Shown here: piece after piece, positions 14,101-25,540 of the stretch
Numbering within the stretch: position 1 is the first letter of the stretch
Layout of the letters: every line of letters begins with the position of its first letter
Assembly: GCA_018398575.1 (NCBI GenBank)
Contig: JAGTXZ010000021.1
Coordinates: 2,666,001 to 2,730,000, forward strand
Origin: Ampelomyces quisqualis
Lineage: Eukaryota; Ascomycota; Dothideomycetes; Pleosporales; Phaeosphaeriaceae
Length of the DNA: 64,000 nt
Reading direction: 5' to 3'
The notes under the pieces: generated by a model
Told to the model about the DNA's origin: nothing
Database searches by the model: none
What the model saw: only the letters and a program-made list of their open reading frames with translations
Translations under genes and position numbers: made by a program

Positions 14101-14815
14101 AGAGCTTTTGTAAGCAATTAGCTAGATAATTAAGTACACTTTTTGTTACTAGCAGAGTTTACTTACAATAATACTAAGTAGGCTACGTTAAGAATATCTC
14201 TATTCTTTGCCTACTATAGGTTTTACCTACGCCTTAACTGCAAGCTAACAGCGCCTACTAAAGTCTCTAGCGTTAGAGAAAAGTTGCAAACGCTTATGTA
14301 AACTTAGAACACTCTAGCTAATTACTAGTATAAAAATTTATAATATTAAGAGCAATATTACAATAAAAGACATAGGCTCTAAGAGTTTAAACTTAAGAAT
14401 ATAATCTTCTTGTTAACAAAGCATCTACGCCTGCGCAGTGCTAGCAGAAAGCTATTACTACGCTAAATAGGCCTCTTTTTAGTAAAAGAGTAAATTAGCT
14501 TGTAAGCTTTTAGGATCTTACTCTTATTACACATAAGAATCTACCTAGTATTCTATACCTTCTTGCTCTAGCTGTTTGTAGCTAAGAAAAGAGAAAAGTT
14601 AACTTTACTTCAGCCTGTTAATCTAGACAATAGCAAAGAGCTGCAATAATACTATAAAGTTAAAGCTGTGTTAGTAAAGAAGCGCAACAGGCGTTTAGTA
14701 AATTACCTAGTAAAATAGAAAGGCTAGCTCTTAGAATATAACAAATAGGTTAATTAAAAAGATATAGATAAATTACTAATAGAAAAGTATAACTAGAGAG
14801 AAGATTAATTACTTA
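11200..14815 (+). pseudogene. pol remnant with chromodomain, family D
   Basis: Reverse transcriptase runs about 11880-12500, with the motif Y-L-N-N at 12199-12210 in place of YLDD. RNase H lies at about 12600-12960. Integrase covers about 13600-14340, with a C..C zinc segment, a first Asp at I-I-D-F, and later Asp and Glu in D-Q-E and S-Q-T-E-H motifs. A chromodomain-type segment follows at about 14650-14800, with Y-L-V-K then K-G and a terminal I-D-K-L-L. Chromodomains in this position target integration to chromatin in chromoviruses. Reading is continuous in one frame over long stretches apart from TAG/TAA codons. Confidence 0.85.
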
Positions 14816-15079
14816 TACAATTAATATACAAAAAAAAAGAAGGAAAGAAAAACAAAAGAAAAAAAAAGAAAAAAAACATAGGAAAATAAAGGCGCCTTAC
14901 TAGCGCACTACTAGCGCTCTAGTAGCGCAGCTAAGCATAACTACTAGCTTAGCCTAAGAACTTATTATTATTCTTATTAGCCTTATAGAAGCTTAAAGAG
15001 CCTAGTAAATTATTACTAAGCCTTCTATCTTCTATCTCTTTCTACTATTTTTAGAAAATAATATTACTTAACTTTAATA

Positions 15080-16310
15080 GAACCTTGCTCTTTGCTAACG
15101 CTGTTGCAGCGCGTACTAGGTAACCTAACAGGTCTAAGCCCTTAATGCGCTTAGACGCAGGCTTTTTAGCAGGACTAGCTAAAGCTAGGCGCTTCTTAGG
15201 CTTAGGCTTAGGCTTAGGTTTAGCCTTAGCCTTAGCCTTAGCCTTAGCTTTAGCTTTGCTCTTACTCTTCTTCTTAAGAGAAGGCACAGGGCTAGAGCTT
15301 TTCTAAGGAGAGGTTTTATCTCTATCTCTACCTTTACTACTACTACTACTCTTAGACCTAGGCTTAGACTTAGAAGAAGACTCCTTTTTTTTTATATTAA
15401 GGTTAGAGTTAAACTATACGTTAGCCTTGCTAAAAAGAAAAAGGTTAGCTTAGACGCTATTAGAACGCTAGCGCAGCAACTACAAGAAATAGGAAAAATA
15501 ACTTACTTAAGCCTGTAGCAGGTTAAAGATGCCTTTTACTATAGTAGACAGGCAGTTAGTTACTTTAACCTGTAAAATCTAGATCTTATTACTCTTAGGC
15601 TAACAACAACCTTTATGCTTAACTTCTATGCGCAAAAAAAGCTCTACTAAGCTAGTTTACTAGCGTAGTGCTGTCTTTTACGCAGTAACTATAATAAAGT
15701 TAAAGTTCTTCTTGTTAGTAAAACGCTGCTACTACTAGTATATAGTATTCTAGCTTTTAACAAAATTAGTAGAAACTTTAAGGTAGAGCTTTTTCTTGCC
15801 TTAGCAAGGGCTGCAGCGCAGGCTACTAACTACAAAGTTATAATAGGTGCTAGTAAGCCTTAGGCTCTTAGCGTAACGTAAGTAAATTAAAATTACTAAC
15901 TTAATATTAGAAACACTACTATAGCAGGCAATAGGTATAGCTTAAGCGCTAAGTTAGCAACATTGTAACGCTAGCGTTACACTACTTATAAAGACAGTAA
16001 GAGTAGAGAGTAGTATAAGTATAGTACTTATAGTAATTAATATAAGAGTAATAGAGTTGCAACAGCGTAAAGCTAGTAGATAATATAGTAGCAGAATAAT
16101 GTAGTTGTTACTAAAGAAGTAGAGAAGATTACGCACACAAAGTTTTGCTATATTTCTACTATTACTATAGCTACTAGCTGCCTCTTAGATTTACTTAGAG
16201 TTTTAGTCTTAGCACAACAACAGCTATATAGCAAACAAGCTCTATAACAATAATATTAGGCACGCGCTAACAAACCTAATATTATATAAATTGCTAGAAC
16301 AGCAATTTTA
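15080..16310 (+). pseudogene. Extra reading frame between pol and 3' LTR, family D
   Basis: In pol orientation one frame runs from about 15080 to the polypurine tract with roughly one stop per 25-30 codons, similar to or lower than in pol. It begins with a dipeptide repeat (see 15185-15265), then an acidic stretch, then a mixed-composition region. The homologous region of the gypsy fragment at 52.1-53 kb aligns over most of its length. The opposite strand is also fairly open, and 78 codons (15051-15287) have no stop at all, reading Lys-Ala and Lys-Pro repeats. I lean to the pol strand because the antisense reading would need runs of adjacent Trp codons around 15745. The function is unknown. 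Confidence 0.45.
15185..15265. repeat. Hexanucleotide tandem repeat TTAGGC/TTAGCC
   Basis: Adjacent TTAGGC units pass into TTAGCC units. In pol orientation they read Leu-Gly and Leu-Ala as they stand, or Ser-Gly and Ser-Ala if each TTA came from TCA. On the other strand they read Lys-Pro and Lys-Ala. A shorter related array lies at about 52,630-52,675 in the sister element, so the array is part of the element. Confidence 0.75.
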
Positions 16311-16334
16311 AAAGAGAAGAAATAATTATAAGAA

Positions 16335-16608
16335 TGTTACAGCGTAAAGCTATTAGCTACGCAGTAACGCGCCTGCGCTACAACAACGCTACTCTTGTGT
16401 CTTTACGCGTAGAACGCGTATAGCTGCCCTAGCGTCTTAAAAGCGCTGCGCTAGCGCAGACCTAGTGTATTCTAGTTATAAAGACACGCGTCTAGTTGTA
16501 TCTACAAAAGAGCAGTTCTGCACTAAAGTAGTAGAATAAGAATTAACTTACTTCTACTTATACTGCTATTATTATCTTGTAACTTTGCTGCTATATAAAC
16601 CTCTTACA
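16335..16608 (+). repeat. 3' LTR, family D
   Basis: 274 bp, TGTTAC to CTTACA. It pairs with 9681-9954 and is preceded by a purine-rich tract. Confidence 0.88.
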
Positions 16609-17040
16609 AGAGCGTAGTTTAATAACTCTTAAGTATCTAACTTTTCTAATATTAGTAAACTAGTATTAAAGATACGCTGCTTCTTATATTAAAGAAATAA
16701 CTTCTATCTTTATATGTGCTGCAACTTATTTTAACGCGCGTGTATTTAAAAGATAACTATCTCTACTTCTACCTTGTCTATAGATAGTATAGCTTTCTTA
16801 GACTTCTCTTACTACTCTAGCTCTTTGATTTGTTAGTGTAGCTTTAAAAAATCTAGTAATAAAATATCCTAAAGAATACACTTCTTTATACCTATAAATT
16901 TACAATTCTTATATTTTTTACTTGGTAATAAAAGTCTATAGAGTAGACCTTTCTCAGCGCAGTAAGTATAGGCTACTATAGTAAGTAAGCTCTTATTATT
17001 AATGTAATTACCCTAGAGATAATAGTAATAAATAGCCTAA
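16609..17040. other. Unassigned, lightly mutated AT-rich stretch
   Basis: No frame of note. It keeps several trinucleotides that are otherwise almost absent (TTGATT, CTTGG, TCTCAG), so it was either mutated less or mutated in fewer rounds than its neighbours. Confidence 0.4.
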
Positions 17041-17225
17041 GAACTTATAAAGATATGAGTAAAGAAGAGAAGAGATAGTATTATAAACTATAGAAGAATA
17101 ACCCAAGTTATCATAAACTTGCAGAAATTAGATTATAGGATTTAGACCTAATATAGAGTTATAACACTCTAAGTAAAGAATTAAGTAAGTATTCTTATTA
17201 GTCTTTCTTAGTCTTATTATTTCTT

Positions 17226-17295
17226 AAGACAAGAAACTATAAGAATTAATAATAATAATTAAGACAAGAAACTATAAGAATTAATAATAATAATT
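17226..17295 (+). repeat. Perfect 35-bp tandem duplication inside the LTR-like fragment
   Basis: Two identical 35-bp units, 17226-17260 and 17261-17295, beginning AAGACAAGAAACTATAAGAA. Identity of the units in a region that is otherwise saturated with mutations suggests that the duplication is younger than the mutations. Confidence 0.9.
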
Positions 17296-17448
17296 AAGAA
17301 TAATAAGAACGATAAGAAGGCTAAAATATATAAGAACTATAATAAGCTCTTAGAGATTATTATATCTAACTTAGTACTTAAACTATTATATAGCTTTTTC
17401 TACCACTAAGATTAATCTATACTACTTAGTTCTCTTTCTTAATCTTTA

Positions 17449-17538
17449 AGCAGTTTACCTCTTATTAACTTAAGAACTTCTTTCTACTTATTAAGTAGTT
17501 TGCCTCTTAATAAGCTAAAGACCTTCTTCTATCTATAA
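17449..17538 (+). repeat. Imperfect 45-bp tandem repeat, two units
   Basis: Units 17449-17493 and 17494-17538 share the pattern AGYAGTTTRCCTCTTA followed by AAGA, CTTCTT and CTA. They differ mostly by transitions. Confidence 0.6.
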
Positions 17539-17649
17539 TCTTTACTTATCCTAGAGAACTAACTATAGAGCTCTAGAACACTAGAGATATTCTTTCTACT
17601 TCTAAGGCCTTAATAAACAATAACTTAAGGTATATACTAGTAACACCTA

Positions 17650-17770
17650 ACGTTATATAAATTACTAGAATAGTAATTCTAGAAAAGAGAAAATAATTAT
17701 AATAATATTATAGTAGAGCACTATTAACTTACCTATAGTGCGTACACGCTACTATAGCGTTACTCTAGGC
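17650..17770 (+). repeat. Family D-like 3' edge: purine tract and LTR start
   Basis: 17,655-17,712 matches 16,281-16,340 (TTATATAAATT, CTAGAA, AGAGAA, ATAATTATAA in the same order), and the similarity continues into what would be the first 60 bp of the LTR. It is a truncated, more diverged relative of the D element end. Confidence 0.55.
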
Positions 17771-17839
17771 TTTCTACTACCTATTCTAAATAGACTAATA
17801 GTTAAACTAAGATTGTAAACAAGTATGTTAATTAAGAAT

Positions 17840-18560
17840 TAACGCTCTTTATATCCTATTATTAGAATAACTAGAGTAACCTTCTGCTAATAATTAATTA
17901 GGCCTAGATAACGTTACTGTACTCTGTAATTAGCATAGCACTATACTAGCTTCTGTTTAGATCTAAACTAAAATAGAGCTAGAATTAGCTGTCTTTTAAT
18001 TTAAACTATAAGGATACAAACGTTAAGAATACTCTAAGCCTAGCTACCTATATGCATAAAGCCTAGCGCATAGCTAAAGATAATATAAAAAAGTTATAGT
18101 AATAGATAGCTGCTAAAGTAAACAAATATTAATAACCTGTTAATTAGTTAGTAGATAACAAGGTGTACCTGTTAACCTAAAACCTATCTGTTATCTGCTT
18201 AAGTTGTAAACTTGCTAAATTGTAGAAAAGTCTCTTTAAAGTTCTAGAACAAATTAGTTATTTATTCTAACTAAAACTACCTAAGAGCTCTATAAAGACT
18301 CTAACAATATCTTACCTAGTTAGCTAAGCCTAAACCTATCTAGCATTCTAATTTAAGGCGTTAAAGAATAGAAATTAGAAGAGATCTTAGCTAGTAAGCT
18401 GTACTACTCTATTCTTAAGTATTACGTAAACTTAGTTAGTTATAACTCTAATTCTACTTAGTATAATTTATTAAACTTTATAGAAGCACTATATATATTG
18501 CAAGCGTTTTATAAATGCTATCTAAAATAGCTAGAACCTTTATAAGCGTTAGCTAAATAG
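17840..18560 (+). pseudogene. Third Ty3/gypsy lineage: integrase C-terminal remnant
   Basis: The plus frame shows the end of a gypsy integrase. First comes a helical segment typical of the region after the catalytic core. It is followed by V-N-K-Y, then D-N-K-V-Y-L, and a GPY/F-like stretch (F-K-V-L-E-Q-I-S-Y). This order matches many fungal and plant chromoviruses. It is neither family A nor family D by sequence. No RT or LTR was found with it, so it is a fragment. Confidence 0.55.
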
Positions 18561-19939
18561 ATTATAGTATAGAAAAATAATGTTAAAGATCTTATAGTAT
18601 TTTAAGACAATTATATTAGAGAAATTAAACTTAATATTGCAACTACTATACTAGTAAGTAACAGCTATTAATAATAGAAGCCTTACTCTTCTATTAGATC
18701 TAATAGTAGGCTATTGTTACTACTAGTAGGACACTCTTAACTAGTTAACTTCCTAGGTACAAATACTAATATACTACCTAGTTATCTTCTCTTTAAGCCT
18801 TACCTACTATAAGTGCTAGCTACCTTCTCTATTACTCTCTTTACCTACACTAGTTAACCTAGCTATACTCTACCTAAGCGCTCTAACCTCTTTAGCTATC
18901 TCTCTAACCTTTCTAGCTAGCTTCTTCCTCTAGTAATAAGTACTAACAAGTAGGTTAGTAGTGTTTATATTAGCTACCTATGCAACGCCTACCTATATAG
19001 TAGTAGCTAACTAAAATACTACTACCTAGATATTAGCTTTATACTCTAATACTACCTTATTAAACTTATCTCTACCTAGAGTAGTAAACCTATAGTTAAG
19101 AGCCTTAGAAAAGCTATTATACTTCTAGACTATATATTAGAAAACTAGGTAACACTTTTTATTTAAGAGCGTATAATATGCATACTTTTTAGATACATCT
19201 AAATAGAATCTAAACTTAATATTAAATTAGTTGTAAGTAAAAGCTCTTGCAGCCTATAAGTAAACAACTAATAGGCTAGAGAATAAGCTCTAGAAAGAAT
19301 AAGAGTAGGTATTATATGTATCTCCTATATAGTTAGCTAGTAATTAAATTAGAATAGGGCTTAGATAGCTTTAGGTATACAAACGTAAGAGAGAAAGTAT
19401 AAGAAAGTAGTATACTAAGAGCTAGCCTTATATATATACTTAAGAAACTCTAGGTAAAGTTAAGATAACAAATATACTACTACACTAAGTAAAACAATAA
19501 TAAACAGCTATAACGTATTATTAGACATTTAAAGTTAAGGTAAATAAGACTTTTGTAAAATTTTAGAAGGTATCTAAAAGCGCACTAATACAGACCTAAT
19601 TAATAGAGACTATTAATTTTAAGAAGAGAAGTAATATAACAAGCATATGCAAATATATATTACATCTAATATCTTATAAAGGCTTAGTAATAGATTATGC
19701 GAGAGATAGTAAGAGTAGCGCTAAAAGCGCTTTAAATTAGCTCTAACTTAGTTACTACCTTAACTATAAATATAAGCCTATTATATTAGATAGAAGATAA
19801 GTTTTTCTTATTCTTCTATATAAGACCTTTAGGTATATAGCTAATCTAGAATCTCTAATACAATACGCACTTCTATATACCTCTAATACGTATCTAATTT
19901 AATTCTAATAGCTATACCTACCTACGTTACTATATTAAG
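18561..19939 (+). other. Unassigned decayed sequence, possibly coding on the plus strand
   Basis: Plus-strand frames continue with Ser/Pro-rich composition and interspersed TAG/TAA, but no family motif is recognisable. The right end runs into the hAT-associated repeat without a clear boundary. Confidence 0.3.
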
Positions 19940-21830
19940 AGTAGCTTATAAATAAGAAGCTTAGTAGACTTCTAGTATTAGTAGATCTTTCTAAGTAATA
20001 TACCTTTAGGCAGTAAATAAATAAGCGTAATAAAGAATAGTAATAACCTACTCCTTAGCTTAAGGTACCTTTTTTTTTAAGAGCTGCTTTTTAAGTTTTT
20101 GCAGCTAAGCTTTTTTTAGCAGATTTCCTAGCAGCCTTACTAGCTAGGTCTTTAGCAACTATAGTAGCTCTAGTAATAGTGTTATTAACTTTAGATTTAC
20201 ATTTTCTTAGATCTATAGTAGTAGCGTTGTAGAGTTATAGATTTAACATTATAATAATTTAGGTTGTTTTAGTGCCTAGTAAATAAGCAGTAAGTAGGCT
20301 TAGCGCAGGAAATTAGATCTTAGTACAAAATTTCTGTAGAAACTAATTTAAAACTAGCAGCGCTACTAGAAGACTAGAACGTAATAAGAAACTGTATTAA
20401 CTTATAGGCCTACCTAAAATTGCGCTTGCTTTTGTTCTAGCTATATATTAAAATTAAAGAGTAGATTTCTATAGACTTGTTAGTTATTTATATAAAGTAG
20501 GCTAGAAGGTAGTAAGTGCAGGTAGTAGGCAGAAAGCATACTAGTAGCCTATGTGCGTATAGACTAACTTACTACGTTATTAGTTATAGGCTACTAAAAT
20601 AAGATACTAAAGCTATACGCTTATAATAGTAATGCGCTTTATTATACTACTTTATTATACTTAGCGCTATAGAATCTGTTAAGTCTAAGGAAATTAAGGT
20701 TATTAACAAGCCTAAGGGCTTTCTACTGCCTATTTCTGTTAGAATTCTGCTAAACTTTAAGGAAGAGAAGTAGGCCTAGCTTATTATAGTAATATTCTTA
20801 GAGCTTTACTATAAATTATACTAATTTGTCTAGGGTTTTGCTTCTAGAGATAATAAGATTAGCTATATCCTTAACTCTTGTAGTAGTAATACTCTAAAGT
20901 AAGGCTACCTAATAAATTTCTAAGTTAACTCTAGTAGGTATCTTAGCAGCAGCGCTATATAATCTAGGAAGCTAGCTACTATTACAAAGGCTAAGTCCTT
21001 AGACTAATTAGCTAAATACTAGCTTAAGAAGAAGGTTAAGAAAGGTAATAGGTATATAGCGTAATCTTTAAGGTAATAAGTTAAGAAACTTAAGTATAAG
21101 CTTAAGGCCTAGACAGCAAAGCGTTTTAATAGTAAGTAATCTAGTAAGTTATTATACCTTTTTACTACGTTAGTTTTACTTATACGTAAAGCTAAGTAGT
21201 TAAAAGCTTCTATTACTTAAGTTAGTAAAAAATAGAAGGCTATTTAAATTAAAATTAATATACGCGCCTATAATGTTGTTATAAGAAGCGCTCTTCTACA
21301 ATTTTAGACTTAAAGTAAAAAAAATTGTTAGCTTAAGCTTATACCTGCGTTTATAGGCCTAGTAGAGCTATAGAAGAAATACTCTAAAAGAAGTATACTT
21401 GTAAGCTATACCTTCTTAAGAGAAATAGCTTTAAGACACTACAGGCTAAGGCTAAAAAGCTAAAATTTTGCAATAATCTAACGCCTAACAAGTTAGCTCT
21501 AGTTACTAATTAGAATTAGTAGTAAGTTTATTACGTTATTTTATTATATACTTATTGTAACTAGTCTGCTAGAAGGCATAAGCCTATACCTTCTTCTAAG
21601 TTTAATTAGCCTTTAGAGCTCTATAGTAATAGGCTATACGTTAAGGGACGTAATAATACTAAATATAAGAAAGAGGTTAGAAATTCTAGTAAAGAGCTAG
21701 AGATATACTTTAAGATACTGCCTAATAAATATAAAGATAAAAAGAATAAGAATTAGAGTAATAGCACTTAAGAAAAGTTTTCTAATAGTACTTAGAAAAG
21801 CTTTTTAGACACTAAGTAATAGATATAATT
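19940..21830 (+). pseudogene. Coding block upstream of the hAT transposase, copy 1
   Basis: One plus frame with few stops outside Gln/Trp-like positions is shared with copy 2 (about 33,000-35,070). It is rich in Lys, Ser and acidic residues towards the C-terminus and ends near a cluster of stops at about 21,820. I do not recognise the protein. It may be an accessory ORF of the transposon or a captured gene. Confidence 0.4.
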
Positions 21831-22109
21831 AAAGTTGCTATATATTATTACCTAATATAGTTAAGACCTAAAAATTTTGCTACTACTGTAAAACCTAATT
21901 TCTTAATTTCTAAAAGTTTAGCTCTACTATCTGCCTCCTAACTAGAGAAATAACACTTCTAGTAGAATAACTACCTTTCTTACTTAAAGTAACAGTACAC
22001 TATAGTATTACTATTTTATTATTACTATAATTTACTACTTATTTTTATTAAGATATTAATACTTAGTTATTATACTTTTTTATTACATAAATAGACCTAA
22101 GTAACCTTT

Positions 22110-24520
22110 CTTTACTCCTAGACAACCTATACTCTAATCTGCTTAGAATACTCTATAATTTTATACTTAACGCTTTCTAAACTCTTAAGTCTAGAATTAA
22201 GAGAATAGTTTCTATTCTTAAGTAGCTAATTTAAGATAATGTAACTATATATACTATATAGGATACCTAGTAGCAGAACACGTTATAGGCCTAAGACTCT
22301 AATAATTCTAATCTATAATAGAATAGAGCTAAACGTTCTGTAATAATATAGACTTAATTTAGAAGAGAAGCCTACATTAATAGTAGTAAACTATACGTAT
22401 ATTACCTAAACTATAGGTACATACTTTAATACCTAACTAACAAGTATATAGAAACAAAATACCTTAGTAACTACCTGTAGTCTAATAGTTGCAAAGATGT
22501 TACAGAATCTATCTATATAAGGCAGCCTCTTTTACTTATTATACTATTACGTCTATAACTTCTATAACTATTTACTATACAGTAATTTAAACTAGAAATT
22601 GTACACGTACTTCTTAATAGAAACTAGTTCTTTTAAATGTTAGAGCAACTCTTATTTTACTACTTTATAGAGTTTTTCTAGCCTAGTACTACTATACCTA
22701 GCTAATATAAGTTTACTCTTATACTCTAGAAATAATATAAGAAGGTAACTCAAAACCTTTTCTCTAATCTTAGTAAGTTAATAAAAATCTTAATTGCTTT
22801 TAACGCCTAGTCTACTACTAACTACCTAAGCCTTTTAGCTATTAAAGCCTATTATATTAATATAACTTAGCAGATAAGAAAGGTTCTATTAGATTTTATA
22901 CCCGTACGTAGGTAGTACACTAGAGTTTCTATAGTAACTAATCTTATACAGGTACTTAAAAATATTAAAATATTAAAATAATTACTAGTAGTTACCTGTA
23001 ATAACGCTTTAAACAACAAGACTCTTAGTAGAAGCCTAGAAAGCAATCTTGCTAATAAGAAGGTTTCTTAGAACGCAGGAAAAAATACTATACTATACCT
23101 TACCTATATTATTAACCTAGTAGTGCAGGATATTATAGCCTACCTAAGGCTAATAGCCTTATCTAAGATTAAAGAGGCTTAGCAGCTGTAACGTTATTAC
23201 GTTAACTAGATTAATAATAGTATAATAGTGCTAAACTTATTATAAAAAGTATATTACACCTTTTATTACAATTCCTTATTACACACTAAGCTTTCTTTAG
23301 ATCTAAGCAATTTGTATTACTATTAATTTGTTTCTTTAACGTTTTAAACAATTTCTAAAGGTATAATCTAATAAACTGCTAAAAATTTAACTCTGTATAA
23401 TCTAAGATATTAAGACTAGGTAGAATTTCACCTATAATATGTGCAAGCGCGGCTACTTTCGAGCTACTTTTATTAATAAGTAGCTAGAGTAAGAGATTAC
23501 ACTTAATTAGGCTCTGTAAGGTAGTAGTAATAATTTACAGAATAATAACGCAGTTGTAGACTTTAAGAACCTTAAAAGGCTTTAGCTAGCACCTACTAAG
23601 TAGTTATACCTTAGAGTAATAACACGGATACTAGTAAACTTTAAAACAGCTACTAACAGAATTAGTAAAAGTAATACACCTTAGGCTCTATACATCTAGT
23701 TAATATATAATAGACTTTTTAACTTTCTAGATTAAATAATAACTAAGCTATCTTATAAGAAGAATAAGACTAGCTGTTATAAGAAGTAGCTAGTAATAGT
23801 AAAGGTAGCAATTAGAAAAAGGTAAGAAGAAGTTGTTAAAGTATTATTTACGTATAGATAAGAAACAAGAATATCTTTACAACGTTATAACTATTCTTAA
23901 TCTATTCTAGAAGCTTACTATATATAAGGTAAAGACTATATTTATTATATAGGTTTATTATAGTATACTACTAATAACACCTAGAGAGATATATAGAGAC
24001 TAGACTTTAAAAATATATACTAGTGTTAGTTTCTAGACTATATTAATTAATACAAAAATAACTCTATAGTAATAAATAGAAACTATACTCTAGTTTATTC
24101 TTTATAACTATAGCGTTTACCTAAACACTAGTAGTTTAAGAGGCTTTTCTTTTAAATAACACAGTCTAGTAAGTAAAGTGCTAATCTCTTTTATAAAACT
24201 AATATAAGTATTAGACTACTCTATACAAAAGCTTTCTACTACCTTAGCACTTCTTTAACTAGTAAAGAAGATTATAAGAATTTATTAAATATACTTATCT
24301 AGTAGCAGGCTAACGCAGAAACGTACTTACGCCTAGCCTAGGTAGCTAAAGATGTACTAGCTATACAGCTTGTAGAAGTTAGAGTTAAGTGCTTGTTTAA
24401 TACTATAAGAGACATTCTAAAAGATTAATAGTATAGGCTTAGAGTAGAAACAATTTAGAAGATTATAGTTATAAAACACGTAATTACTAAGAAAAACATA
24501 TAACTAAACTATTCTATACT
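22110..24520 (+). pseudogene. hAT transposase remnant, copy 1
   Basis: The transposase would cut and join the element ends. The central part contains V-T-C-N-N-A followed by L-N-N and later Y-I-I-N-L, which correspond to the family motif VTxDNAxNN...CxxHxxNL. The C-terminal dimerisation domain at about 24,290-24,480 shows L-A-Q-V-A-K-D-V-L-A-I then V-E-V-R-V and L-F-N-T, matching hAT proteins (usually LARDxLAIPASSxxxERxFS). The Asp of the central motif and several Pro/Gly codons are changed. Many TAG/TAA stops. An N-terminal BED finger was not found. Confidence 0.75.
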
Positions 24521-25132
24521 ATAATTACTAACTGCAGAATCTTAATATAGCGCTAAGAGTATCTAGAATCTACTTAAGCTTTTAGGTCTTATTAATTTTG
24601 CTAGTCTAACTAGCTTAAGAATCTAACGTTTTAAAGATTAGATAAGTAATAAGAAGTAGAAGAGTAATAGAAAAAGTAATATTATAGAATCTGTAACCCT
24701 ATTGTATAGTGCACTACTCTAGACTTCTTAGTATAAGTAGCGCCTATAGAGAAAGAGATTAAGGCCTTTTTGTTTCTTAGACTAGTAAGTATAATAAAAA
24801 AATGTAATAAAGAGTAGCTTTTAACTAGCTAAAATAAGTAAGATAAAAACTATAATAAATAACTATAATAAGTAGGTTATAAAGCTAATTAAACAACTGT
24901 AAGTTTCAACTATAAGTACCTAAATCTAGTTTCTGCAATAACTTTATTTTAGAATACATACTAAAATAAACTTATTTCTTTTACTCTACTTTACCTCTAA
25001 GTAATATACTTATTATAATTATTAGATTAGAAGCGCTATATAAGTATAACTCTATAGCAAGTACTTTAACTAAACTAATAACTTAATATAACTACTACCT
25101 ATAGAAAGGTACTCTAAACTTATTTACTAGCG

Positions 25133-25490
25133 TATACTATAGTACGCTAGGTTTTTAATACTATATTTATACTCTAAATAGCTATTAGTAAGTAATATTT
25201 ATATATTAACTAGTTAGCTTAGATAAGTTATAGCTATATATACCTATACTTACTAAGATATCTATATAGTATATAGGCTCTTAACGCCTAGATTAAAGGC
25301 TACTAGAAAGACTAGAAGCCTAACAATTAGTTTTTTGTTATTATACCTTTAAATGACAAGAGACTTTTTTACTTTAGTATATAGATTTCCGTTAAAGTCT
25401 AGATAAATAATATTAAATTTAAAGCTTAGATCTTATACTTAAACTTGCAGGATAGATATATTCCTAATAAGCGGTAATAGATAGGGGTAA
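25133..25490. other. AT-rich spacer between the hAT end and the Kin17 island
   Basis: No coding signal. It starts inside an inverted repeat, TAGCGTA / 8-bp spacer / TACGCTA (25128-25149), that overlaps the hAT right end. YCR trinucleotides become common again at its right end, around 25,470-25,500. Confidence 0.5.
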
Positions 25491-25507
25491 CGACTTAACT
25501 AGCTGGC

Positions 25508-25540
25508 GTGCAGGTTAAGTGCGGGTTAAGTGCAGGTTTA
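25508..25540 (+). repeat. 11-bp tandem repeat, three units, at the island edge
   Basis: GTGCAGGTTAA, GTGCGGGTTAA and GTGCAGGTTTA in direct succession. It lies exactly where base composition switches from mutated to normal. Confidence 0.8.

Larger units (their letters stand above)
9681..16608 (+). mobile_element. Full-length Ty3/gypsy chromovirus, family D
   Basis: Two direct 274-bp LTRs (9681-9954, 16335-16608) bound gag, pol with a C-terminal chromodomain, and about 1.5 kb of further apparently coding sequence before the 3' LTR. A purine-rich tract at about 16308-16323 sits just inside the 3' LTR, as expected of a polypurine tract, and fixes the plus orientation. No matching target duplication was found (flanks AAGGA and AGAGC). 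Stops are frequent throughout. A second, rearranged member of the lineage is at 52.1-56.3 kb on the minus strand. Confidence 0.88.
17045..17640 (+). repeat. Diverged family A-like LTR fragment, plus orientation
   Basis: From about 17195 to 17420 the sequence follows the reverse complement of the family A LTR: the CTTATTAGTC block, the CAAGAAACTATAAGAA block and the TAAGAACNATAAGAA block come in the same order. It is enlarged by an internal 35-bp duplication. Outer limits are uncertain; the match is weak before 17195 and after about 17420. Confidence 0.5.
19940..25132 (+). mobile_element. hAT transposon, copy 1 (5' end unclear)
   Basis: Colinear with 33,185-45,220 apart from the gypsy nested in that copy. 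The right end, TTATTTACTAGCG at about 25,120-25,132, corresponds to CCTATTTACCAGCG at 45,207-45,220. The left end is not defined: strong similarity between the copies begins only at about 19,940, and the roughly 650 bp that precede it in copy 2 have no visible match here. It contains an upstream coding block and a hAT transposase, both with many stops. At 22,335-22,350 it carries the uninterrupted version of the site into which the gypsy inserted in copy 2. Confidence 0.75.

Noticed and set aside
15185..15265. TTAGGC array as telomeric repeat
   Set aside because: It changes into TTAGCC units, lies between pol and an LTR, and has a shorter counterpart at the same place in a sister element. Fungal telomeres are normally TTAGGG.
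15051..15287. Stop-free 78-codon minus-strand frame of Lys-Ala/Lys-Pro repeats as a host gene
   Set aside because: It starts at GTG, lies wholly inside retroelement D and reads through a hexanucleotide repeat that is open in several frames. It is kept only as one reading of the element's extra region.
15954..16136. 60-codon hydrophobic minus-strand frame
   Set aside because: Lies within the extra region of element D; the opposite strand reads continuously with a more balanced composition. Leu/Ile runs arise from AT-rich mutation.
9676..16613. 5-bp target duplication of element D
   Set aside because: AAGGA before and AGAGC after do not match, even allowing for C-to-T/G-to-A changes.
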